From contig CAIWXQ010000020.1 in the NCBI GenBank assembly GCA_903916675.1, positions 1-64,000 on the forward strand: a stretch of DNA of 64,000 bases. The letters are read 5' to 3'. Of this stretch, positions 16,697 through 24,907 are shown one piece after another. The translations under genes were made by a program, and so were the position numbers. How positions within the stretch are numbered: position 1 is the stretch's first letter; every line of letters starts with the position of its first letter. The stretch comes from an uncultured bacterium (GTDB lineage Bacteria > Verrucomicrobiota > Kiritimatiellia > RFP12 > CAIWXQ01). The notes under the pieces are model-generated. The model ran no database searches, had not been told where the DNA came from, and was given only the letters and a program-made list of their open reading frames with translations.

Positions 16697-19180
16697 ATGA
16701 GCGAGAACACGCCGCCCCCGCTGCCTGTAGAGGCTTCCACCACGCCTTCCCCTCGGCGGCACGCCGCCTATTATGGACCGGCGCCCTATCAGGGCGTCCC
16801 GCGCTATTCCGGCGCGCCGGGGTATGGGTACGGGTATGGCGCGCCGGCCGCCATGGCGCCGTATGGCGGCGGCTATGGTGGTGCCTATGGACCTGGGTAT
16901 GGCGCGGGGTATGGCGCGGGCGCCGAGGAGAGCGATTCGCTGTTGGGTGCGGTCACAATTACGCGCATGCTGCGGGTCTGCGCGCAACGCTGGATGACCA
17001 TTTCGGTCGTGGCCGTGCTGGGCGGTGTGGGCGCCTTTGCCGTGTATCGCGCCATGCCGTCCATTTATCAGGGGTCAGCGCTGTTCGAAATGAGCCTGCG
17101 CCCCAAGAAAATCATCGCCACGCGCGATTTTATCGCCGACGAACCGGGAGGTCAGAGCGAAGAAGTCTTCAACACCCGCATCTACAAGTTGCGCGGCCGC
17201 GACGTGATGATGGCAGTCATTCAGCGGTACCGCAGCGAGAATCCCAGCTCTCTGGTAACCGACGAGAAGCTGATCGAAACGCTCTCGTCCGGCACGGACA
17301 TGTCGCTGCAGAAGCGCACGCGTCTGATCCGGGTCACGGTCCGCTCTACCAGTCCGGAGCTGTCGGCGGCGCTGGCGAATGCCTATGTGATGGCCATCGA
17401 CAGCTACACGCAGGACCAGAATCGCGAGCAGGCGGAAAAGGCCAAGGACTTCCTCAAGAGCATTGCCGAATCCCTGAAGCGCGACCTGGCCCGCCGGGAC
17501 CAGGAGATCTACGACTTCCGCAGCGCGAACCAGATCGATACGCAGGAGGGCGAGCGCAAGAAGGTGGAGGCGGCGCAGCTCACGCTGAATGCGGAGTGCG
17601 TGTCGCTGGAGACGCAGATTAGCCGGGCGGCGGAGGTGATGAAGGCGCTCGACGCCATGCAGAACGACGCCGACAAGTTCGGCGCGCTGCCCGAATCTGC
17701 TCCGCAGGTGAGTGGGGTGTTTGCCGCCCACCAGAAACTGCAGGAGGCCGTCAGTGACCGCAACATTCTCCTCACCCGCTTTACGGCGAACCACCCGGAG
17801 GTGGCCGCCAAGGAAAAGCAGGTGCAGCAGCTGCGCCAGCAGTTTGCCGACGAAGTGGCGCGGATACGCGACACGTCCAAAGCCAACCGCGAACTGCTGC
17901 TGGGGCAGATGATAAACACCCGCCGGCGTTGCGAGGAGATGGATAAGCGCGCCTCTGAACTGGAACAGAAGGTCGTGAGGGCCCGGATGAGCCTGGAGAC
18001 GCTCCTGCGCGAGCGGGACGTCGCGAACACCAGGTATTTTGACACCTTGGCCCGTGAACGGGATGCGGTCGTCGCGTACGACGACAACGCCGCCACCGTC
18101 ACGATCGTCGAGAAAGCGCCCATTCCGCAGCAGGACGAACGCTCGCGGCCGCGTCCGGTCAGCCCGAACCCCTTCTTCATCCTGCCTGCCGGCCCCGCCA
18201 TCGGAATCCTGCTGGGTATTCTGTTCGTGCTCCTGCTGGATCATCTGGAGGACAAGATCACCGGCATCTCCGACATCGAGAGCCGCATCCGCCTGAAGGT
18301 GCTCGCCGTCCTGCCGCACATCCGCCGCGCCAAGCGCGAACAAATCGCCTTGCTGGCAACGGAAGACCGATTCTCTCACTTTGCCGAGGCTTTTTCGGGT
18401 GTTCGCAACCTGCTCGATTCGCCCCGGTATGCAGGCGTTTCCAAGGTGTTGCTGGTCGTCAGTACGCAGCCGGGCGAAGGCAAGACCATCACCTCGTCGA
18501 ACTTTGCGCTTTCCTGCGCGCTCGCCGGGCAGCGGACGCTGCTGGTCGACCTCGACTTGCGCCGTCCGCGCCTGGCGCGCATCTACAGCAAGAACCGCAA
18601 GGATTTCGAGAGCTTGATGCACATGCTCTCCGCCAATGACCCGGCCTCCTACAGCCGCATCCCGACCCCGTCCGGATACGCCAACCTCGACGTGGCATGC
18701 ACCCGCCCCTCATCGGAGTTGAGCCCCTCGAACCTGCTAGGCTCAGGCGCGGTCGCCAGCTTTATCGACTGGGCGCGGCAGAACTATGACCGCATCATCA
18801 TTGACTCGCCGCCATTCGGTCTGGTAAGCGACGCCGTGGTGCTGGGCATGCTGGCCGACGGCGTGCTGGTCATGTGCTGTCCCGACCGTACGCGCTTCCA
18901 GCCGCTCAAGCATGCGGTGCGCCACCTCTCCGAAGCAGGCGCCCACATTATCGGCGTGCTGGTGAATGACGTGGATTTCGGCCGCGCCGGCGTCTTTGGC
19001 CGCTACGACTACAACTATCACTATGCCTACCGGTACAAGTACGGCAGCAAGTATGGTTACGGCGCGCGTCCTGCCAAGAGCACGGCGTCCGCAACCACGA
19101 CCGAAGAAGAGGACACGCTCCCTGCCGCGAAGACCGACGCCGCGCCAGCCTCTACGCACGCGGAAGACGACGACGAATAA
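16697..19180 (+). CDS. Polysaccharide co-polymerase fused to BY-type tyrosine kinase (Wzc-like)
   Basis: An 827-residue Wzc/ExoP-like protein. After a Gly/Tyr/Pro-rich N-terminal tail (residues about 22-75), a first membrane helix starts near 97, a long coiled periplasmic Wzz domain runs to about 490, and a second helix with a PNPFF-type motif precedes the cytoplasmic kinase. Kinase motifs are Walker A STQPGEGKT (about 588), Walker A' LLVDLDLRRPR (about 615) and Walker B IIIDSPP (about 700). The tail holds nine tyrosines in about 23 residues (767-790), the autophosphorylation cluster that tunes polymer length and export. The tyrosine-rich N-terminal tail is an extra, unusual feature. Confidence 0.93.
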   Translation: MSENTPPPLPVEASTTPSPRRHAAYYGPAPYQGVPRYSGAPGYGYGYGAPAAMAPYGGGYGGAYGPGYGAGYGAGAEESDSLLGAVTITRMLRVCAQRWMTISVVAVLGGVGAFAVYRAMPSIYQGSALFEMSLRPKKIIATRDFIADEPGGQSEEVFNTRIYKLRGRDVMMAVIQRYRSENPSSLVTDEKLIETLSSGTDMSLQKRTRLIRVTVRSTSPELSAALANAYVMAIDSYTQDQNREQAEKAKDFLKSIAESLKRDLARRDQEIYDFRSANQIDTQEGERKKVEAAQLTLNAECVSLETQISRAAEVMKALDAMQNDADKFGALPESAPQVSGVFAAHQKLQEAVSDRNILLTRFTANHPEVAAKEKQVQQLRQQFADEVARIRDTSKANRELLLGQMINTRRRCEEMDKRASELEQKVVRARMSLETLLRERDVANTRYFDTLARERDAVVAYDDNAATVTIVEKAPIPQQDERSRPRPVSPNPFFILPAGPAIGILLGILFVLLLDHLEDKITGISDIESRIRLKVLAVLPHIRRAKREQIALLATEDRFSHFAEAFSGVRNLLDSPRYAGVSKVLLVVSTQPGEGKTITSSNFALSCALAGQRTLLVDLDLRRPRLARIYSKNRKDFESLMHMLSANDPASYSRIPTPSGYANLDVACTRPSSELSPSNLLGSGAVASFIDWARQNYDRIIIDSPPFGLVSDAVVLGMLADGVLVMCCPDRTRFQPLKHAVRHLSEAGAHIIGVLVNDVDFGRAGVFGRYDYNYHYAYRYKYGSKYGYGARPAKSTASATTTEEEDTLPAAKTDAAPASTHAEDDDE

Positions 19181-19196
19181 TCGTCGGCGCGCAAGT

Positions 19197-19222
19197 CCCT
19201 CCGGCAAAGGATTGCCGGAGGG
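19197..19222 (+). terminator. Hairpin after the EPS cluster
   Basis: A perfect 11-bp stem (19197-19207 with 19212-19222) with an AGGA loop, 16 nt after the BY-kinase stop. There is no U-run, so it may act as an mRNA 3' stabiliser or Rho-assisted terminator. Confidence 0.55.
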
Positions 19223-19239
19223 CGAGGGGCGTGAACGGT

Positions 19240-19298
19240 CGCTCCAGTCGGCACGCGACGCACGTTTTTCCGCCGCAGAGCCGGGCTTGATTACTTCC
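19240..19298. repeat. Direct repeat copy A (59 nt)
   Basis: Aligns without gaps at roughly 80 percent to copy B at 20314-20372 (shared blocks CGCTCC, GGCACGC, TTCCGCC, CAGAG, TTGATT, CTTCC). The pair brackets the lower-GC orphan gene at 19480-19986. Confidence 0.6.
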
Positions 19299-19436
19299 AC
19301 GCGCGGGCGGTCACACGACGCCCAAGGTGATCAGGTGAGCGCAGCCTGCGGAGTGGTCCCGAGCGGCTTTGTGCAAGGTTGCCGCGACGTGGGGCACCGT
19401 GGTCAGCAGAAGGGCGAGTGTGGGACGACCTCTCTT

Positions 19437-19471
19437 ATGGTTTTTGAACCCGCAGGGTTCAAAAATACCAT
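19437..19471. terminator. Bidirectional stem-loop between convergent genes
   Basis: ATGGTTTTTGAACCC (19437-19451) pairs with GGGTTCAAAAATACCAT (19455-19471) with a 2-nt bulge and a GCA loop. It lies 9 nt from the stop of the minus-strand gene and downstream of the EPS cluster. The A/T-rich outer arms give U-rich 3' ends in both directions. Confidence 0.6.
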
Positions 19472-19479
19472 GCAGAGAT

Positions 19480-19986
19480 TTATTCGGCATCATTCTTCAT
19501 GATTACCTGATGGTTTTGAAAACCTTTCGCGAGAGCGCCCTGTAGCCTGATAGCTTCGCTTCTGCTCACAACGGAAGATTGCATCGTGACTCCTATAACT
19601 GGATCTCCCGAGCATCTAACGAGGCAATATATCCTCGCCCCATCGTTGTGAGTCGCCACTTTATACTTGGTCGCACGATCCTCGATACGCATGGCCAATC
19701 CGAGGGATGCTGCTATTTGCTTAGCGAAATGCTTTAACGCCGCCTTCTTTGTTAATGTGACGTTTTCTGGGGGAGTTGACTCGGACTTAACGATGTGGAA
19801 CCCACAGTTTGTTGTTGCCGAAATAACGGCATCGTCAACTTCTTTGCCAACGATACCGTGTCCCTCGGGCCCCATGGAGAACAAGAGGATGGCACAAAGG
19901 AGAACACCGACCGCCGTAATGGCGGTGAGCAACACTCGTAAGATGCGCAACGCGTCAGGGACAATTCTCTGATTGTGTGTTCTCAT
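19480..19986 (-). CDS. Hypothetical membrane-anchored protein, lower GC
   Basis: A protein of about 168 residues not assigned to a family. From ATG 19986 it has a short basic N-terminus, a hydrophobic helix (ILRVLLTAITAVGVLLCAILLFSM, about residues 13-36) and a soluble domain of about 130 residues with two cysteines (YCLVRCSGDP). The gene is visibly richer in A+T than its neighbours, stands alone between hairpins and is bracketed by imperfect direct repeats, consistent with acquisition by transfer. No clear ribosome-binding site is seen; a longer start at 20100 is possible but adds low-quality sequence. Confidence 0.55.
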   Translation of the reverse strand: MRTHNQRIVPDALRILRVLLTAITAVGVLLCAILLFSMGPEGHGIVGKEVDDAVISATTNCGFHIVKSESTPPENVTLTKKAALKHFAKQIAASLGLAMRIEDRATKYKVATHNDGARIYCLVRCSGDPVIGVTMQSSVVSRSEAIRLQGALAKGFQNHQVIMKNDAE

Positions 19987-20110
19987 TTTCTTATGCCGAA
20001 CGTAATGTCGCTCGCCAATCGCACTTTCAGGGTTTCTGTTCGCAGATATGGGCGATGTAGGTTCATGAGGACGGTACGCTCCGGTCGTGGCGGGTGTCAA
20101 GGTTGTGTGA

Positions 20111-20214
20111 GGGCGGGACGCCCGCGCTCCCAGGTGGGATTACCACGGAGAGGCGTGGCACGTGCGAGAGCGCGAGCCGTGCCACGCCCGACACGGCCCC
20201 CGAGCGCGGGGGCC
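20111..20214. repeat. Cluster of GC-rich palindromes in a 516-nt gene-free stretch
   Basis: The space 19987-20501 contains no convincing gene. It holds three hairpins in tandem: GGGCG/CGCCC at about 20111-20123; GCGTGGCACG (20153-20162) with CGTGCCACGC (20178-20187); and GGCCCCCG (20195-20202) with CGGGGGCC (20207-20214). Direct repeat B follows at 20314-20372. They resemble REP-type intergenic elements. Confidence 0.65.
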
Positions 20215-20313
20215 ATCGGGGGGGAGTGGTTAAGTGGCGCTGTGTTAGCCGGCAACCCGAAGGGCGGCGGGCAATGACGTGAAAGCCGCCGGACTGGTGC
20301 CCCCCAAGAATCG

Positions 20314-20372
20314 CGCTCCGGTTGGCACGCCGCGCGCGCTATTCCGCCACAGAGGCGGGTTTGATTTCTTCC
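20314..20372. repeat. Direct repeat copy B (59 nt)
   Basis: Partner of copy A at 19240-19298, same orientation, roughly 80 percent identical by eye. It lies between the palindrome cluster and the end of the RND gene. Confidence 0.6.
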
Positions 20373-20501
20373 CCGTACGCCGGTAATGGCCGGCCAGATG
20401 CGGGAATCGGCGCGTGAACTCGCCGGCTGTTCGGTTTCGACGGCGCCCTGCCGGGGCGCGGCAATCCGCACGACCGGCGGTCGCTGCGCCGGCCGCGAGG
20501 A

Positions 20502-23500
20502 TTATTCCAGATCCGTGCGTGCGCGGAAGAACCGGTTCTGGATTTGCTCCATGTAGAGGTATATCCCCGGGGTGACAAAGAGCGTCACGACCTGCGCGAA
20601 GATCATGCCGCCGACGACCACCAGACCGAGCGGAATGCGGCTGGCGGCGTCCGCGCCGTACCCCAGTGCGATCGGCAGGGCGCCGAGGATCGCGCAGAGG
20701 CCGGTCATCAGGATCGGCCGGAATCGCACCACGCAGGCGTCGTGAATGGCATCGTAGCTGTTCTTCCCCTCGCGCTTGCGCTGCAGGGCGAAGTCCACCA
20801 TCAGGATGCCGTTCTTGGTGATCAGCCCAATCAGCACGAAGATGCCGATAAAGCCGTAAAGCGTGAGCACGCCGGCGCCGGAAAGTGGGAACAATCGGTT
20901 CGCCGCAAAGAGCGTCAGCAATCCGCCGAAGCAGGCCACCGGCAGCGTAGTCAGAATGGTGATCGGGTGGATGTAGCTCTCGTAAAGCACGCCCAAAATG
21001 ATGTACTTGAGAAAAATAGCGACCAGTAGCATCACGACCAGGCTGCTGATGGAGCGCTGGAATTCGAGCGCGTCGCCGACAAACTTGCCGGAAACGCCGG
21101 CTGGTAGGACCGTCGCCATCCGGGCGTCGATGGCCTTGGTGACGTACCCGAGCGGCACGCCGGGGAAAAGACTGAAGGAGATCGTGGCGGACTCGAGCTG
21201 CTGGTAGTGGGGGATGTTCTGCGGGCTGGCCTCTTCCTGCTGCGACACGAGCGAGTGCAGCGGCACGAGCTGGCCGGTGCTGGCAGACCGCAGGTAAAGC
21301 AGGCTGAGGTCGCCTGGGATACGCTGGCGGGACTTTTCGACCTCCGGGATCACCTGATACTGGTCCTGGTCGGTGGTGAACTGTGTGGCATACCCGCCGG
21401 CGTAAGCCGCGGCGAGCGACATCTCGATAGTGGCGGCGCTGATGCCGAGCGACGAGGCGCGCTCGCGGTCGATCTCCATCTTGATGCGCGGCAGGTTGAG
21501 CTTGACGCTGTTCTGCACGGCGAACGGCACGACGCCGCCCACGCTGCGGATCTCGCGCTCGACCAGCGCGGCGGTCTCGTACACGGTGTTGCGGTCGAGG
21601 CCAGAGAGGGTGTAGCCGAATTTGCTGCCCGCCGCTGTGGGGTCGCCACCGGCGCTGATGCGCAATAGCGGCACCGGCATGAGGAAGCAGGCGCCGTCGG
21701 GCAGCGAGGAGAGCTGCCCCATGAACTGTTGCGCGAGCTGGTCGATGGGCGCGCGCTGGGTTGGCGGCTTCAGGCGGATGAAGATGAAGGACATGCTCTG
21801 GTCCGGACCGGTGGCGATGCCGGAGGCGCTGCCGATCTGGGTGACGGCCGGGTCTTGGCGCACGATGGCGATCGCCTGGGACTGGTACGCGCGCATTTGC
21901 TCCGTGGAGGCGCCCTGCGGCATGATCAGTGCACCGCGGATAAAACTGCTGTCGCCGGGCGGCAGAAAGTCGAACGGCAGGAGCAGGAAGAGTCCGACCG
22001 CGCCGACGGCGCAGAAGATCAGTGTGGCCAGCGAGATCCACTTGTGGCGCAGCTGCCAGTGAAGGGCTTGGCTATAGGTGCGGATCATGCCGCCGATGAA
22101 GCCGGTGATGCCGCGTTGGACCGCATTGGGCGCCTGATGGCTCTTGATGATCTGCGCGCACATCATGGGGGAGAGCGTGAGCGCCAGCACGGTGGAGATG
22201 ACGATGGCGTAGATCACAGTGAGCGCGCACTCGCTCAGATTGCGCCCCACGGCGCCGCTCATGAAGGCCAGTGGCGTGAAGACGATGATCAACGCCACGC
22301 TGGTGGAGATCAGCGTGAAGGTGATCTCCTGCATGCTCCGGACGGCGGCCGGGATTGGCTTCATCCCCTCGTCCAGGTGGCGCACGGTGTTCTCCAGCAC
22401 CACGATGGCGTCGTCCACCAGGAAGGTCACGGCCAGCACGATCCCCATGAGCGAGAGGTTGTCGATGCTGAACTTGTGGATCAGCATGGCGAGCAGCGTG
22501 CCGAGGATGGAGACGGGTAGCACGATGCTGGGGATGATTGTCTCGCGCACGCGGCCGAGGAAAAGAAAGATCACGAGCACCACCAGCGCCAGGGCGATCA
22601 GCACGGTCTCCTGCACGTCTTGCAGCGAGGCGCGAATGGGTTCGGCGCCGTTGTACATCTTCTCGATCGTGATGTCGGCCGGCAGGTCGCGATTCACTTC
22701 GGCCAGCGTCTGGGTGATGCGGTCCGAGACCGCTACGGAGTTGGCGCCGCTCATGCGCGAGATGGGCATGACCACGCACTGGTTGTGCTCCGGTTTTCCG
22801 GCGCGCTGGTAGCGGATGTCCACCAGGTCGTTGGCCAGGCTGTCGACGCACGTGGCGACGTCCCGCATGCGTATGGGCGCGCCGTTGCGATGGGCGATGA
22901 TCAGCTCGCCGTAGTCCTTGGCGTGCTGCAGCTGCCCCTGCGGCTCAATGCTGAAGGTGTGCATGGCGCCGTTCAGGCTGCCGCCGGGGATGTTGACTGT
23001 GCCGTTCTGCAGCGCCAGCGCCAGCTCGTCCACCCCGATCTGGTAGGCGGCCAGCTTCTCGGGGCTGAACTGGATGCGCACGGCGCGCTTGGATCCGAAG
23101 ACCTGCACTTGGGAGACGCCCTCGATCATGCTCAGCTTGCGCGCCACGATGTGGCTGGCGTAGTCGTACAGATCGCCCTGCGTGAGCAGGTCGGAGTACA
23201 TCACCACGAAGTAAATCGGGAAATCGGATGGATTGAACTTCTGATACGTCGGCGGGCTGGGGAGGTCGTTGGGCAGGTTGCGCTGTGCACGGGTGATGGC
23301 GGCCTGCACGTCGGGCGCGACCAGGTCCACGCTGCGCTCCAGGCTGAAGGTCATGGTGATGGCGGAGGACCCGGATTTGTTGTCCGAAATCATGGTTTGC
23401 AGTCCGGGGATCTGGGTGAATTCGTTTTCGAGCGGCGTTGTCACGGCCGAGGCCATGGTGGCCGGGCTGGCGCCGGGGTAGTAGGTGTTCACCACGATCA

Positions 23501-23630
23501 CCGGGTAGTCCACCGTCGGCAGGCTGTTGGTCGGCAGGAGGAAGTAGGCCACGACGCCGAAGACTACGAGCACGAAAGTCAGCAGCGTGGTGGTGACGGG
23601 ACGTCGGATGAAAAGTTCGGAAAACGTCAT
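20502..23630 (-). CDS. RND efflux transporter, inner-membrane permease (HAE1/AcrB-like)
   Basis: A full-length 1042-residue proton-driven multidrug pump. It opens with the typical FSELFIRRPVTTTLL first helix, has two large periplasmic loops (about 40-330 and 560-860), and helix 4 carries the proton-relay pair in VDDAIVVLEN. The second half repeats the fold, ending near YLYMEQIQNRFFRARTDLE. It would assemble with the adaptor and TolC-type proteins encoded just upstream in one operon (35-nt gap to the adaptor). Substrates cannot be read from the sequence. Confidence 0.96.
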   Translation of the reverse strand: MTFSELFIRRPVTTTLLTFVLVVFGVVAYFLLPTNSLPTVDYPVIVVNTYYPGASPATMASAVTTPLENEFTQIPGLQTMISDNKSGSSAITMTFSLERSVDLVAPDVQAAITRAQRNLPNDLPSPPTYQKFNPSDFPIYFVVMYSDLLTQGDLYDYASHIVARKLSMIEGVSQVQVFGSKRAVRIQFSPEKLAAYQIGVDELALALQNGTVNIPGGSLNGAMHTFSIEPQGQLQHAKDYGELIIAHRNGAPIRMRDVATCVDSLANDLVDIRYQRAGKPEHNQCVVMPISRMSGANSVAVSDRITQTLAEVNRDLPADITIEKMYNGAEPIRASLQDVQETVLIALALVVLVIFLFLGRVRETIIPSIVLPVSILGTLLAMLIHKFSIDNLSLMGIVLAVTFLVDDAIVVLENTVRHLDEGMKPIPAAVRSMQEITFTLISTSVALIIVFTPLAFMSGAVGRNLSECALTVIYAIVISTVLALTLSPMMCAQIIKSHQAPNAVQRGITGFIGGMIRTYSQALHWQLRHKWISLATLIFCAVGAVGLFLLLPFDFLPPGDSSFIRGALIMPQGASTEQMRAYQSQAIAIVRQDPAVTQIGSASGIATGPDQSMSFIFIRLKPPTQRAPIDQLAQQFMGQLSSLPDGACFLMPVPLLRISAGGDPTAAGSKFGYTLSGLDRNTVYETAALVEREIRSVGGVVPFAVQNSVKLNLPRIKMEIDRERASSLGISAATIEMSLAAAYAGGYATQFTTDQDQYQVIPEVEKSRQRIPGDLSLLYLRSASTGQLVPLHSLVSQQEEASPQNIPHYQQLESATISFSLFPGVPLGYVTKAIDARMATVLPAGVSGKFVGDALEFQRSISSLVVMLLVAIFLKYIILGVLYESYIHPITILTTLPVACFGGLLTLFAANRLFPLSGAGVLTLYGFIGIFVLIGLITKNGILMVDFALQRKREGKNSYDAIHDACVVRFRPILMTGLCAILGALPIALGYGADAASRIPLGLVVVGGMIFAQVVTLFVTPGIYLYMEQIQNRFFRARTDLE

Positions 23631-23665
23631 GGGTGGACTTTCGGTTCGGGCCTTGTTTCGAACGG

Positions 23666-24907
23666 CTATTTCGACTGCGCGTCATCGGCCTTCTTCTGCT
23701 GCGACAGGTCCGTCACGGAAGCGCCGGGATAAATGCGCAGCTGGCCGAGCACGACGACGCGCTCGCCGGCCGCTACCCCGCTGCGGATCTGGATGCGATC
23801 CTCGTATCGCAGGCCGGTCTGGACGGGGCGCAGGCTGACAACATCCGACAAAAGGCTCGTGGCGGTCGTCGTAGGCTTGGCCCCGAGGAGTTTCCGCCAC
23901 CACGACGGCGTGTTGGTGGAGGTTTGCGTCTGGCCGACGGCCTGCACGGTGTAGAGGTAGGAGCCCATCTTTCCGAACTGTACGGCGCCCTCGGGGACCA
24001 TGATGGCGTTTGAATCCATGCTGGCAAACAGGCGCACTTCGACAAACTGGCTGGCCCAGAGCTTCAGGTCGGGATTGGGTACGATGCCGCGCAGCGCGAT
24101 GGTGCCGGTCTGAGAAGAGACGGCGTTATCCATGAAGACGAGCGTGCCTGCGTAGCGGTTGGTGTCGCCGCGCGGCACAACCTCGATGCGCACGGGCGGT
24201 GTTTGCAGGGCGTGGCGGATGGCCGCGAGGTACTGCTCGGAGAGGGAGAAGTCCACGTTGATGGGATCGTAGCTGCGGATGTTCGTCAGACGGCTCATGC
24301 CGGCCGCGGCCAGATTGCCCTCGTCCACGAGGTGCTTGGAGCAGATGCCGTCCATCGGCGCGCAAATGGTGCAGCGCGCCAGGTTCAGCCGCGTCTGGGC
24401 GAGGGCCGCCTCATCGTTCCTGACCTGCGCCAGGGTGGCATCCAGGCGTGCCTGCAGCGTGTCGAAGTCCTCCGGCGAGATCAGTCTCTTTGCGAGCAAC
24501 GACCGGTTGCGTTCGACGGTTAGGCGTGTCAGTTCGCAATTGGCACGGTCGGCCGCCAGCAGGCTTTCCGCCTGTTGCACGCGCAGCGCGTAGTCGGCGG
24601 GGTCGATCAGGAAGAGTGGCTGGCCGTTGGTGACGATGGCTCCGTCCGCGAAGTAGCGCTTGAGGAGGGTGCCGGAGACCTGCGGCACAATGTCCACGCC
24701 GGCTCGCTCCGACGTGGTCCCGAAGCCGGTCAGGACCAGCGGGGTGTTCATGCGGATGGCTGGGGCCGTCTGCACGGGGGCGGGCGGGCGCGGCGGCGGG
24801 CCGCCGGCCGTGCGCGCGCAGGCAGCGCCGCCGAGGGCGACGGCCAGCAGCAACGTATACGCGGGGGTGCTGCGGGAGAGGCGGAATAGGGAGGGGACGG
24901 GACTCAT
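23666..24907 (-). CDS. RND periplasmic adaptor (membrane fusion) lipoprotein
   Basis: A 413-residue HlyD/AcrA-type adaptor joining the RND pump to the outer-membrane channel. The signal ends in LGGAAC, a lipobox, so it is probably anchored by lipid. Barrel-sandwich and hairpin segments are visible (SGTLLKRYFADGAIVTNGQPLFLIDPADY, then helical LLAADRANCELTRLTVERNRSLL and APMDGICSKHLVDEGNLA). Its ATG overlaps the upstream TolC-family gene's stop as ATGA (24904-24907), indicating translational coupling. Confidence 0.94.
   Translation of the reverse strand: MSPVPSLFRLSRSTPAYTLLLAVALGGAACARTAGGPPPRPPAPVQTAPAIRMNTPLVLTGFGTTSERAGVDIVPQVSGTLLKRYFADGAIVTNGQPLFLIDPADYALRVQQAESLLAADRANCELTRLTVERNRSLLAKRLISPEDFDTLQARLDATLAQVRNDEAALAQTRLNLARCTICAPMDGICSKHLVDEGNLAAAGMSRLTNIRSYDPINVDFSLSEQYLAAIRHALQTPPVRIEVVPRGDTNRYAGTLVFMDNAVSSQTGTIALRGIVPNPDLKLWASQFVEVRLFASMDSNAIMVPEGAVQFGKMGSYLYTVQAVGQTQTSTNTPSWWRKLLGAKPTTTATSLLSDVVSLRPVQTGLRYEDRIQIRSGVAAGERVVVLGQLRIYPGASVTDLSQQKKADDAQSK

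Noticed and set aside
20153-20214. Perfect GC-rich hairpins considered as terminators of the RND operon
   Set aside because: They lack U-runs and lie about 290 nt or more beyond the RND stop codon, which is at 20502. They look like REP-type elements instead.
20245-22041. A 598-codon frame overlapping the RND gene on the same strand in another frame
   Set aside because: Arg/Ala/Pro-rich translation without domains, inside a complete AcrB-like gene.
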